Assembly (NCBI GenBank): GCA_015233895.1
Contig: JADFXG010000001.1
Span: 310,001 to 374,000, forward strand
Source: Nitrospirota bacterium
GTDB taxonomy: Bacteria; Nitrospirota; Thermodesulfovibrionia; Thermodesulfovibrionales; Magnetobacteriaceae
Direction: 5' to 3'
DNA: 64,000 bases
Part shown: piece after piece, positions 1 to 7,278 of the stretch
Layout of the letters: every line of letters starts with the position of its first letter
Position numbering within the stretch: position 1 is the first letter of the stretch
Translations under genes and position numbers: made by a program
Notes under the pieces: model-generated
Databases searched by the model: none
Seen by the model: only the letters and a program-made list of their open reading frames with translations
What the model was told of the DNA's origin: nothing

Positions 1-55
1 CAAAACCGTTTGCCGTAATGAGAACGAAAAATATGGATAAAATTAATCTTATCAC
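1..55 (-). CDS. Start of an exported protein (partial, runs off the window)
   Basis: One base after the DUF58 stop codon, a GTG at 55-53 opens a reading frame that stays open to the window edge. Its 18 residues are a short Met-Ile-Arg start followed by a hydrophobic run, as in a signal peptide or membrane anchor. In MoxR-DUF58 operons the next gene is often a membrane or von Willebrand protein, so the position fits a third operon member. No family can be named from 18 residues. Confidence 0.45.
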   Translation of the reverse strand, partial: MIRLILSIFFVLITANGF

Positions 56-56
56 A

Positions 57-941
57 TTAATAATGGCTTAATTTCCACTCTCTCATTTTGAAAAATCTAA
101 TCAATGTTTTTAAATAATGCACATCCGTGGTTATATCAACGTGGTCAATATTACACGAGCGAAACATTTTTTTGCGTTGGTTAAATATTTTTGAGGCGTT
201 TTCTTTGTATTCGCTTCTTACTCTTTTGTTTGATGTATCAACAAGAAAAATCTCTCCGGATTCTGCATCCTCAAGCGTAATCATTCCGGAATTGGGCAGT
301 TCCAGTTCAATCGGATCGGTAAGTGTTACGGCTATAACGTCGTGTCTTTTATTGGCAACGGCGAGGGCTTTTTCGTATTTTTGGGCGTGAAAATCAGAGA
401 CTATAAACACAACTGCCTTTCTGTGAATAATCTTATTGAGATATTCTAAAGCCGAGGCGATGTCAGTGCCTTTACCAGTCGGCTCAAGGTAGAGGGATTC
501 ACGTACTACTCTGAGGATATGCTTAATTCCTTTAGCTGGCGGAAGGAACTTTTCCACTTTATCGGTAAAGGCGATAAGTCCCACCTTGTCGTTATTTTTA
601 TTGGCAGAAAGTGCCAGCACAGCACAAAGTTCGGCGGCAAGGCTGCGCTTAAGTCTGTTAACTGTGGCAAAGGAGCACGAGCGAGAAAGATCAAGGAGAA
701 ACATAATTGTAAGCTGCCGCTCCTCAACAAACTTTTTAATAAATGGCTCTCCCATTCTTGCCGTCACATTCCAGTCAATGGAGCGGATGTCATCCCCGGC
801 AACATACTGTCGCACCTCGTCAAACTCCATCCCCATGCCTTTAAACACACTCCGGTAGTGGCCGGTAAAGAAGTCGGCAGCCATTTTGCGGGTCTTTAAC
901 TCCACCCTGCGGATGTTTTTAATTACCTCTGCTGTCAGCAT
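57..941 (-). CDS. DUF58 domain protein (vWA-like)
   Basis: This 294-residue cytosolic protein carries the DUF58 signature GDDIRSIDWNVTAR (about residues 49-62), followed by a von Willebrand A-like core whose DLSRS (84-88) resembles a MIDAS metal site. DUF58 proteins are thought to work with MoxR AAA ATPases, possibly in assembling or metallating envelope or enzyme complexes; the mechanism is not established. The gene starts 7 bases after the moxR stop, so the two are almost certainly co-transcribed. Family assignment is firm; the physiological role is unknown. Confidence 0.9.
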   Translation of the reverse strand: MLTAEVIKNIRRVELKTRKMAADFFTGHYRSVFKGMGMEFDEVRQYVAGDDIRSIDWNVTARMGEPFIKKFVEERQLTIMFLLDLSRSCSFATVNRLKRSLAAELCAVLALSANKNNDKVGLIAFTDKVEKFLPPAKGIKHILRVVRESLYLEPTGKGTDIASALEYLNKIIHRKAVVFIVSDFHAQKYEKALAVANKRHDVIAVTLTDPIELELPNSGMITLEDAESGEIFLVDTSNKRVRSEYKENASKIFNQRKKMFRSCNIDHVDITTDVHYLKTLIRFFKMREWKLSHY

Positions 942-948
942 ATCGGCT

Positions 949-1944
949 CTAAGGGACAGCCACCTCTTCGAAAATACGGCGTACTATATCGTCAGAGGTT
1001 ACATTTTCTGCCTCTGCCTCGTAGCTAACAATGACACGGTGGCGTAAGACATCGTGCCCAATGGACTTAACATCCTGCGGAGTTACGAACCCTCTGCCCT
1101 GCATAAATGCAGCGGCTTTTGAAGCAAGTGCCAGATAAATTGTAGCTCGCGGAGATGCCCCATATTGGATTAAGCCAGAAAGATCGGAAAGTTTATAGTC
1201 TTGCGGTTTGCGTGTTGCAAAAACTATATCAACGATGTATTTTTCTATTTTTTCATCCATATAAATTTCATCTATAACCTTCTGGGCATCTGTGATTTCC
1301 TTAGGGGTAACAACGGTTGAAGCGGTGACATCAGGAGAGGTAAAAGCCATGAGTTTGAGGATTTTATGTTCCTCAGCGTGGCTTGGATAAGTGATTTTAA
1401 CTTTCAGCATAAAGCGGTCAGTTTGAGCCTCAGGCAGAGGATATGTGCCCTCCTGTTCAATGGGATTTTGTGTGGCAAGCACCAGAAACGGCTCGTTGAG
1501 CTTATAGGTGTTATCACCGATAGTGACCTGCCGCTCCTGCATAGCCTCAAGGAGCGCGCTTTGCACTTTAGCCGGAGCGCGGTTTATCTCGTCAGCAAGT
1601 ATGATGTTAGAAAAAACCGGCCCCTGTTTAGTTGTAAATGTCCCCTCTTTAGGGTTATACACCTGAGTGCCGATGATATCGGCAGGGAGCAAATCCGGCG
1701 TAAACTGGATACGTTTGAATCCGGTATTTATGGCCTTTGCAAGGGCTTTAACGGCAGTGGTCTTAGCAAGCCCCGGCACTCCTTCTAAAAGCACATGGCC
1801 ATTAGCCAGAATTCCAATTAGTAACCGCTCAAGGAGCTCCCTCTGCCCTACGATTACTTTTTCCAGTTCCGACAAAAGCAGGGTTACAAAGGCACTTTCC
1901 TTTTTGACTTTCTCATTAATTGCCATGATGTCCTTATCGGCCAT
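949..1944 (-). CDS. MoxR-family AAA+ ATPase
   Basis: A 331-residue AAA_3/MoxR ATPase. Walker A GVPGLAKT is at about residues 55-62 and Walker B ILADEINR at about 115-122; the sensor segment LATQNPIEQEGTYPLPEAQ follows, with a C-terminal lid domain. MoxR proteins are chaperone-like ATPases acting on complexes encoded beside them, here the downstream DUF58 gene. A good promoter lies about 55-80 bases upstream. Length and motifs are normal for the family; the client is unknown. Confidence 0.93.
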   Translation of the reverse strand: MADKDIMAINEKVKKESAFVTLLLSELEKVIVGQRELLERLLIGILANGHVLLEGVPGLAKTTAVKALAKAINTGFKRIQFTPDLLPADIIGTQVYNPKEGTFTTKQGPVFSNIILADEINRAPAKVQSALLEAMQERQVTIGDNTYKLNEPFLVLATQNPIEQEGTYPLPEAQTDRFMLKVKITYPSHAEEHKILKLMAFTSPDVTASTVVTPKEITDAQKVIDEIYMDEKIEKYIVDIVFATRKPQDYKLSDLSGLIQYGASPRATIYLALASKAAAFMQGRGFVTPQDVKSIGHDVLRHRVIVSYEAEAENVTSDDIVRRIFEEVAVP

Positions 1945-1997
1945 CTTTTTGACCTCCCGTATATTAAAAGTGTTGTCTTGAAACCTATCGTTTTTTT

Positions 1998-2026
1998 ATT
2001 TTACAGCTTTGTAAAATTTTTTTCAA
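1998..2026 (-). promoter_or_regulatory. Sigma-70-type promoter for moxR operon
   Basis: Read on the minus strand, TTGAAA (2026-2021) and TAAAAT (2003-1998) are separated by exactly 17 bases. This is a near-consensus housekeeping promoter pointing at the moxR start at 1944. Confidence 0.6.
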
Positions 2027-2081
2027 AGCAAAAAATTATAATAATTACTGTGGGAGTAATTGTTAAGCCAACTGAGTCTAT

Positions 2082-3521
2082 TTAGATCCTATGTAGTTTA
2101 CTCTGAATCAGCAGTGAAAGGGAGGGCAAAATGGCTTTAAGGCGTTGAATTCCACCTCTGCCAAAAAGGCTTTTAAAGTACTCAAACAGTATGTGTGGTC
2201 TCATATAAAATCTGGTGTACATCTCCTTTTGTTTTTCAAGGAGAATCTCCTTTGTTAATCCTGCTGGAACAAACACAGGGCGCCAGTAGTTAAACTGCGA
2301 CCAGTCTGTTGTATCCAAAGAGCCGTACTTGTGTGCCTCTGCGTACTGTGGTGAGCCGGGAATAGGTGTGTTTATTGTTACCACTACCGCATCAAGCGGA
2401 ATGCTCAGGGAAAACTCTATGGTCTTATTCATCGTCTCAAGTGTCTCAAGAGGATGCCCTATTATAAAAAATCCTTTGGTTTTAATCTTGAGCGTACGGC
2501 ACCATCCGATTACCTGCCGGGTTTTTTCAAGCGATATATCTTTTTTTATCACCTTCAGTATTTCCTCATCACCGGACTCTATCCCAAATGCTATGTTCCA
2601 GCAACCATTGTCTCTCAAAAACTTTAGGAATTCAAAATCAACATTATTTATTCTTGCCATACACGTCCAATGGAAAAATAATCCCGACTTCTGTATCAAA
2701 GCAAACAAGTCGTATATGCGCTGCTTATTGACTAAAAACGTGTCGTCAACAAAGGCTATTTCCCGAATCCGGTATTTTTCCCATAAGTACATAATTTCGT
2801 CAAAGACGTTTTGTGCAGAACGCTTCCTGTACATTCTGCCAAATATGTTTTTATCACAAAATGTGCACCCGCTTGGACAACCGCGGGAGGTTATCATGTT
2901 CACCACCGGAAGGGTTTTATAGTTAGAAGGCGGAGGTTTATAGAGATTGATATCGGAAATCAGGTCAAAGGCAGGATATGGCAGGGTATCGAGGTCTTGT
3001 ATGTATTCCCTTCGGCCAGTGTTTAAGAGTTTTCCGTTTGTGTCACGATACACTATGCCTTTTATATCAGCCACAGGTCTGCCCTCATACAGTGCGTTTA
3101 AAAGCTCAAGAACCGTTGCCTCGCCCTCACCCACCACCCCGTAGTCAAACGCTTCAAAGGACATTGCATGTTCATAATTTGAGGTGACATGAGGACCGCC
3201 TAAGATAATCAAAACATCGGGAAATTTCTCCTTTATCAGTCTGGCTGTAGTTAGTGCCCTGTGAAAGGCAACCGTTGTTGAGCTTATTCCAACAAAGCCG
3301 GGAGCAAAGTCTCTGATTTCTTTGATTATATCATCCTCGGTAAGTTTGAGCGCCTCGGCATCCGTTACGGCTGCCACAAACCCTTGTGTGCGAAGGTACG
3401 CCGCTATGTAGTATATCCCCAGAGGGATTTGCTCTCCCCCTACACTTCCCACCTTTGAGGAGTACCTCTCCATTTTTGTTATGGGAGGGTACAGTAAATA
3501 GAATTTCTTTTCTTTTGACAT
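2082..3521 (-). CDS. B12-binding-domain radical SAM protein
   Basis: A 479-residue protein with an N-terminal cobalamin-binding Rossmann domain (residues about 5-150, containing ILGGPHVT) and a radical SAM barrel whose cluster motif is C215-x3-C219-x2-C222 (RGCPSGCTFCDK). Members methylate unreactive carbons or build cofactors, hopanoids and antibiotics; many are annotated only by architecture. It is monocistronic here, so the context gives no substrate. The ATG has no clear ribosome-binding site, and a TATAAT lies only about 6 bases upstream, suggesting a very short leader. Confidence 0.88.
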   Translation of the reverse strand: MSKEKKFYLLYPPITKMERYSSKVGSVGGEQIPLGIYYIAAYLRTQGFVAAVTDAEALKLTEDDIIKEIRDFAPGFVGISSTTVAFHRALTTARLIKEKFPDVLIILGGPHVTSNYEHAMSFEAFDYGVVGEGEATVLELLNALYEGRPVADIKGIVYRDTNGKLLNTGRREYIQDLDTLPYPAFDLISDINLYKPPPSNYKTLPVVNMITSRGCPSGCTFCDKNIFGRMYRKRSAQNVFDEIMYLWEKYRIREIAFVDDTFLVNKQRIYDLFALIQKSGLFFHWTCMARINNVDFEFLKFLRDNGCWNIAFGIESGDEEILKVIKKDISLEKTRQVIGWCRTLKIKTKGFFIIGHPLETLETMNKTIEFSLSIPLDAVVVTINTPIPGSPQYAEAHKYGSLDTTDWSQFNYWRPVFVPAGLTKEILLEKQKEMYTRFYMRPHILFEYFKSLFGRGGIQRLKAILPSLSLLIQSKLHRI

Positions 3522-3844
3522 CGCTTAATTATAAACGAAAAGGCAGAAAAAAAAGAAAGATTATATTGTATTTATAAAATGTTATTGTTTTGGAACGCAA
3601 CTTTGGTGCTAAATTGACTTAATAGCTTGACTTATTGATGTAGTAAAATAATAAACTATTAGTTATAATACCAAATTGTAGTCAGAAGCATAACGAGGCG
3701 GCAAGGAAAAAGTGACGCAGGCGTACTTTTAGTACGTTGAGGAGCTTTTGACGTATGCCAACGAAGTTAGGCGATTGAATGCGGCTTGGTATAAGTGCAA
3801 GAGTAAACCGATATGTATTATGAGAACAAAATGGAGGGAAATGA
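3522..3844. other. 323-bp intergenic region
   Basis: Between the divergent radical SAM gene and the 110-aa gene. It holds repeat B1 (3668-3792) and, at about 3587-3606, a sequence resembling a decayed end of an A-type repeat (GAACGCAACTTTGGTG against GAACGCAACTCGGTAT at 50730-50743). No RNA gene or convincing protein-coding frame was seen. Confidence 0.5.
3668..3792. repeat. Repeat B1, MITE-like element (125 bp)
   Basis: The element begins ATACCAAATTGTAG and ends GCGGCTTGGTAT, giving imperfect terminal inverted repeats ATACCAA/TTGGTAT. Long blocks match B2 at 39392-39547 in the opposite orientation, including GTCAGAAGC, CGGCAAGGA, ACGTTGAGGAG and the terminal TTAGGCGATTGAATGCGGCT. It is too short to encode a transposase and is probably a non-autonomous mobile repeat. 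Confidence 0.75.
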
Positions 3845-4177
3845 ATGGAACTTGATGTAACTATTGGCAGTAACTCACTTGGAATTGACATAGAAAATCC
3901 GTATAAATTCGATACTCGGGCAGCTACGGATAAGATAGTGCGTTTTGGGCAGGACAACGGAGAGGACATTTCAGCGCTCAGGATAGATACCTTGATAACC
4001 AAAATGATAAAAGGTGTAGCCGGGTGTGAGCATGGCTGCCCATCGGATGCTAAAGGATTTGTAAGCCGTGGGTATGGCCATTTTAAACTTGAGTACATAG
4101 ACGGAGGAATCATATCTGCTGTGCATGAGCTAAATAATGGTAAATCCATAACATTAAAACTTTTCCCGGGATTTTAA
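3845..4177 (+). CDS. Hypothetical protein with Cys pair, unrecognised
   Basis: A 110-residue soluble protein with no signal peptide or membrane segment. I do not recognise the family. Its distinctive feature is a GCEHGCPSDAKGF segment (two cysteines four apart with an adjacent histidine, about residues 60-72), followed by an alternating hydrophobic beta-like C-terminus. The start is supported by GGAGGGAA just upstream of ATG 3845. The rlmB gene starts 10 bases after its stop, so they are probably co-transcribed. The Cys/His segment could bind a metal, but that is inference. Confidence 0.75.
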   Translation: MELDVTIGSNSLGIDIENPYKFDTRAATDKIVRFGQDNGEDISALRIDTLITKMIKGVAGCEHGCPSDAKGFVSRGYGHFKLEYIDGGIISAVHELNNGKSITLKLFPGF

Positions 4178-4187
4178 CTCTAAAATT

Positions 4188-4931
4188 ATGGCCAAACGGT
4201 GGATTTATGGAATTAATCCGGTTTTTGAGGCATTAACTACTAAGCAGCACATACAGGCTGTGTATATAACAAAGGGGTGGAAACGTGACAGGGCAGAGTT
4301 GTTGTCGCTTGCAGGCCGGGCTAAGGTTAATGTGGAGGAGGCAGGGAAGGAGTTTTTCGATAAATTTCACGGGCAGACGCATCAGGGAATATGCGCACTA
4401 TTAAGCGAAAAACAGAGGTTATTCTCAGTTGAGGAGCTCTTTCAATCCGCTGTTAATCCGCTGTTTGTGATTCTTGACGGAATAGAGGACCCAAGAAATT
4501 TCGGTGCAATTCTAAGAACATCCGAGATAGCAGGTGCTAGTGGCGTTATTTTTCAAACTCACAGAAGTGCCGGACTCTCTCCCTTAGTGGATAAGACGTC
4601 AAGTGGGGCGTCTTTTTACATCCCTATGGCTACAGTTCCAAATATTAAAAACTCTATGCGATACCTTAAAGACAATGGCGTTACCGTATATGGCGCCGAC
4701 GCTGCCTCGGAACATTCACTATGGAGCGTTGATTTAACCGGACCGGCAGCATTTGTGTTTGGCTCTGAGGGCACAGGACTTAGAAAGACGGTCTCTGAGC
4801 AATGTGACATACTTGTTAAAATTCCTGTCTATGGCTCAGTTAACTCCCTTAATGTATCCGTCTCTGCCGGCATTTTTCTGTTTGAATGTAAAAGACAGAG
4901 AGAGTACATGAAGTCTGAGCATAAAAGTTAA
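4188..4931 (+). CDS. rlmB: 23S rRNA (guanosine-2'-O)-methyltransferase RlmB, TrmH/SpoU family
   Basis: A 247-residue SPOUT methyltransferase. It has an N-terminal substrate-binding domain (RWIYGINPVFEAL at the start) and the three knotted-fold motifs: DGIEDPRNFGAILRTSE (about 101-117), FVFGSEGTGLRK (about 187-198) and SVNSLNVSVSAGI (about 214-226). The family 2'-O-methylates G2251 of 23S rRNA. Length is normal. Paralogs of the same superfamily modify tRNA, so the exact site is family-level inference. A strong hairpin follows immediately. Confidence 0.92.
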   Translation: MAKRWIYGINPVFEALTTKQHIQAVYITKGWKRDRAELLSLAGRAKVNVEEAGKEFFDKFHGQTHQGICALLSEKQRLFSVEELFQSAVNPLFVILDGIEDPRNFGAILRTSEIAGASGVIFQTHRSAGLSPLVDKTSSGASFYIPMATVPNIKNSMRYLKDNGVTVYGADAASEHSLWSVDLTGPAAFVFGSEGTGLRKTVSEQCDILVKIPVYGSVNSLNVSVSAGIFLFECKRQREYMKSEHKS

Positions 4932-4934
4932 CAG

Positions 4935-4969
4935 CCTCATCTTACGATGCTATGCATCGTAAGATGAGG
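4935..4969. terminator. Perfect 16-bp hairpin after rlmB
   Basis: CCTCATCTTACGATGC, a TAT loop, then the exact reverse complement. It sits between convergent rlmB and the zinc-ribbon peptide gene. There is no strong U-tract, so it may act as a bidirectional terminator or mRNA end stabiliser. Confidence 0.6.
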
Positions 4970-4990
4970 AGTGTGCATTCGGCATAATGG

Positions 4991-5167
4991 TTAAGCACAA
5001 AGCGCAAGCCCAGTCCCATGGCACGATGGACATTCCTTCTCTGGTTCGGTCATGCAATCCTCGAGTTCGTCATCAGGTTTATTCGCTCTCCATTCCATGT
5101 TGCATACGGTTTCACCAGGAATTGTCTTTTTCCCCTTACATTCAGGGCAAATAGTTTTAGCGTCCAT
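4991..5167 (-). CDS. 58-residue zinc-ribbon-like peptide
   Basis: A short frame from ATG 5167 to TAA 4991 encodes 58 residues with two Cys knuckles, CPECKGKKTIPG near the N-terminus and CPSCHGTGLALC at the C-terminus. They resemble the CxxCxGxG repeats of DnaJ zinc domains. A strong ribosome-binding site (GGAGGG, about 7 bases upstream) and a near-consensus promoter at 5231-5260 support real expression. The middle is acidic and charged. Function is unknown; metal binding is likely from the motifs. Confidence 0.82.
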   Translation of the reverse strand: MDAKTICPECKGKKTIPGETVCNMEWRANKPDDELEDCMTEPEKECPSCHGTGLALCA

Positions 5168-5230
5168 AATGTTTCCCTCCTTACCTTTATAAGCGGGTTA
5201 ACAATAATAACAAACGCATCCTATACTCTA

Positions 5231-5260
5231 ATTATATAAGAAAACACATTCAACTGTAAA
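5231..5260 (-). promoter_or_regulatory. Promoter for the zinc-ribbon peptide
   Basis: On the minus strand, TTTACA (5260-5255), 18 bases, then a perfect TATAAT (5236-5231). It lies about 65 bases before the peptide start. Confidence 0.65.
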
Positions 5261-5352
5261 CACTTGACATTACCAGTCGGATAAGGCTACAGCACCAGAA
5301 ATTTATTAGTTACCACTCGATTTGACAAAGGGCATTAATTATAACCGGTTGG

Positions 5353-5652
5353 TTACTCAGGATTTCTCTCTCTGCGGCTTAGCTCGCAATAAACGTCCTC
5401 AGGTGTTATATCCTCATTGGCCATAAAGACCAGGATATGATAAAAGAGATCGGCTAATTCATAGATAACCCGGTTTTTATCGTTTTCATAAGCTGCTAAA
5501 ATAGTCTCAACCGCCTCCTCGCCAAGTTTTTTCAAAATCCCAACTCGCCCTGCCTCTAATAGTTTACAGGTGTATGAGCCGGACACAGGAACGGCTTTTC
5601 TGCTTAAAATCACTTCATACAGCGCATCAAGTACTCTTTTTTCCATAGACAT
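5353..5652 (-). CDS. hisE: Phosphoribosyl-ATP pyrophosphatase
   Basis: A 99-residue all-alpha MazG-like NTP pyrophosphatase that hydrolyses PR-ATP to PR-AMP in the second step of histidine synthesis. Visible family features are [13 protein letters not shown] (about 41-53) and [14 protein letters not shown] (about 63-76), which carry the Mg-binding acidic residues. It overlaps the 3' end of hisI, with which it is fused in many bacteria, so translation is probably coupled. The true start may be Met-3 (5646). Confidence 0.93.
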   Translation of the reverse strand: MSMEKRVLDALYEVILSRKAVPVSGSYTCKLLEAGRVGILKKLGEEAVETILAAYENDKNRVIYELADLFYHILVFMANEDITPEDVYCELSRRERNPE

Positions 5653-6004
5653 CCTCCTCAGAAAAGGTTTTTCCTGAGACCTCTATGCCGTCAATGTTTC
5701 TGTAAAAGCAGGTTCTGTGTCCGGTGTGGCAGGCCCCTGGGCCATGCTGCTTAGCCTTTATTACAAGCGTATCACCATCACAGTCTATCAAAATCTCCTT
5801 AACCTCCTGCACATGTCCGGAGCTTTCCCCTTTTTTCCAAAATTTTTGTCGCGAGCGAGACCAAAAATGTGTGTATCCGCTTCGGATTGTCTCCTTAAGC
5901 GATTGCTCGTTCATGTACGCCATCATTAAAACCTCGCCATTGTCTGCATCCTGAACTATCGCCGGAATCAGCCCGTTGCTGTCATATTTAATACTAATGT
6001 CCAT
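5627..6004 (-). CDS. hisI: Phosphoribosyl-AMP cyclohydrolase
   Basis: A 125-residue HisI that opens the purine ring of PR-AMP in the third step of histidine synthesis. Signature segments are [30 protein letters not shown] and the metal-binding DCDGDTL plus [11 protein letters not shown], the last with the conserved Zn cysteines. The start overlaps the end of the PAP2 gene by 11 bases and the end overlaps hisE, so PAP2-hisI-hisE form one transcription unit. No other his genes are in the window. Confidence 0.94.
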   Translation of the reverse strand: MDISIKYDSNGLIPAIVQDADNGEVLMMAYMNEQSLKETIRSGYTHFWSRSRQKFWKKGESSGHVQEVKEILIDCDGDTLVIKAKQHGPGACHTGHRTCFYRNIDGIEVSGKTFSEEDVYGKKST

Positions 6005-6659
6005 TTAATACCCCCTTTGAGTTTTTATTATCCTTTAAGTAATACAAAACTATATTTGCCACAACCACACCAACAAAAGCCCCCGCCACTACATCCGAGG
6101 GAAAGTGTGACCCTGTCTTTACCCTGTGAAACGCGCTAAAGACGGCATACATATATGCAGGGATTCGAAACTTTGGGAAATAGTGTGTCATTAGCACGGC
6201 TATCGTAAAAGCCAGCACGGTGTGGCCGGACGGAAAAGAGTCGTAATCGCCGTTAAGTGTGGGACCTAATGCTGTGAAAGTCTCTGCCACCCGTGGACGA
6301 CCCCGTCCCACCAGGTGTTTGATTGCCTGCACTGCTAAACCGCTTGCAGTCAAAGCAATCAGGGAGATTTTCCCGGGTACATAAAGCTCCTTGAACCGGT
6401 ACCTGCCAAGTATTAAAATTAAAACCGCTGCCGTAAATTGCGGCACTCCATGAAATATGAAGTTAAGGAAAGGAGTGATTTTGTTATATAAAGAACACAA
6501 AGGCATATGGTTTTGAAAAAAACCAGCAATAACGCTTCTTATCAGGACATCGTTATTAGCCATAATATAAACCGCAGGGATAGCTAAAATGACACATATG
6601 CAGGCTGTCCGCATTTCAGGCTGCTTAAAAAAACCATATTCTGCTTTAGAACTTTTCAA
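5994..6659 (-). CDS. PAP2-family membrane phosphatase
   Basis: A 221-residue integral membrane protein with the three PAP2 catalytic motifs: K-x6-RP in [14 protein letters not shown] in FPSGHT, and R-x5-H-x3-D in [11 protein letters not shown]. Such enzymes dephosphorylate lipids, for example undecaprenyl pyrophosphate recycling or phosphatidylglycerol phosphate. Hydrophobic segments surround the motifs, placing the active site at the outer membrane face. It leads the hisIE unit, probably by chance of operon packing. The substrate cannot be decided from sequence. Confidence 0.9.
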   Translation of the reverse strand: MKSSKAEYGFFKQPEMRTACICVILAIPAVYIMANNDVLIRSVIAGFFQNHMPLCSLYNKITPFLNFIFHGVPQFTAAVLILILGRYRFKELYVPGKISLIALTASGLAVQAIKHLVGRGRPRVAETFTALGPTLNGDYDSFPSGHTVLAFTIAVLMTHYFPKFRIPAYMYAVFSAFHRVKTGSHFPSDVVAGAFVGVVVANIVLYYLKDNKNSKGVLNGH

Positions 6660-6717
6660 CTTTCCTATGCCGTTTATGTTAAAATACCCTCTCTACAGAA
6701 TTAAGAGGAAAACTCCT

Positions 6718-7278
6718 ATGAACAGACTGCTTTTAAGTATAACAGTTGCCGCTCTCTGTGTAACACTCGCTCCCTGCCGGGTGGCGGCACAGGAGATAAC
6801 CAGGCTGGAGGTAAATGTCTCCGGCGGTACGGTAAAGACAAGTTTAACACTTTCTCTGGATGAAAGCCAAATAAAACTTATCGGCGAGGGTCTTCAAAAA
6901 GAAATCGTCTTCTATATAGATATATTCAGAAAGTGGAATCTCTGGCCGGATGAGTTTATAAAGGGTAAGAAAATCTACAGGACGCTAATGGCTAATCCGG
7001 TAAAGGGTGAGTATAAGGTCATTTCCATTGAGGGCAACACTATTTTAGAGAAACGGTTTAATTCTTTTGATTCGATGATTAAGTGGGCTTTAAGTATTAA
7101 AGAGACAACACTTGTCACAGAAACTCTGTCAGCGGATAGCTCATATTTTGTGAGGGTTATGGTTGAGTCTGTTAAACAAAAACCTCAACAAATGCTTGGT
7201 TACGTTTTCTTTTTTGTTGATGACAGGGATTTTAAGATAAAAAAAGACTCTGAAATGTTCACACCAGTGGTTAAATGA
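6718..7278 (+). CDS. DUF4390 exported protein
   Basis: A 186-residue protein starting at ATG 6718, chosen because AAGAGGA lies just upstream and a clear signal peptide follows (MNRLLLSITVAALC, cleavage near VAAQ). The same frame is open further upstream, but that part would remove the signal. The mature part fits DUF4390, a beta-rich family usually encoded directly before an NtrY-type kinase. Here its stop overlaps the kinase ATG (ATGA), so the two are translationally coupled. It probably acts in the periplasm as an accessory or sensor partner; this is inferred from context. Confidence 0.85.
   Translation: MNRLLLSITVAALCVTLAPCRVAAQEITRLEVNVSGGTVKTSLTLSLDESQIKLIGEGLQKEIVFYIDIFRKWNLWPDEFIKGKKIYRTLMANPVKGEYKVISIEGNTILEKRFNSFDSMIKWALSIKETTLVTETLSADSSYFVRVMVESVKQKPQQMLGYVFFFVDDRDFKIKKDSEMFTPVVK

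Noticed and set aside
3682-4149. 155-residue minus-strand frame across repeat B1 and the 110-aa gene
   Set aside because: It runs antisense through a repeat and a better supported gene and has no start signals or family features.
4935-4969. 16-bp perfect hairpin as an insertion sequence end
   Set aside because: It is a single isolated palindrome between convergent genes; no partner repeat or target duplication was seen.
5018-5239. 73-residue plus-strand frame opposite the zinc-ribbon peptide
   Set aside because: The minus-strand peptide has a promoter, ribosome site and two CxxC knuckles; the plus frame has none of these.
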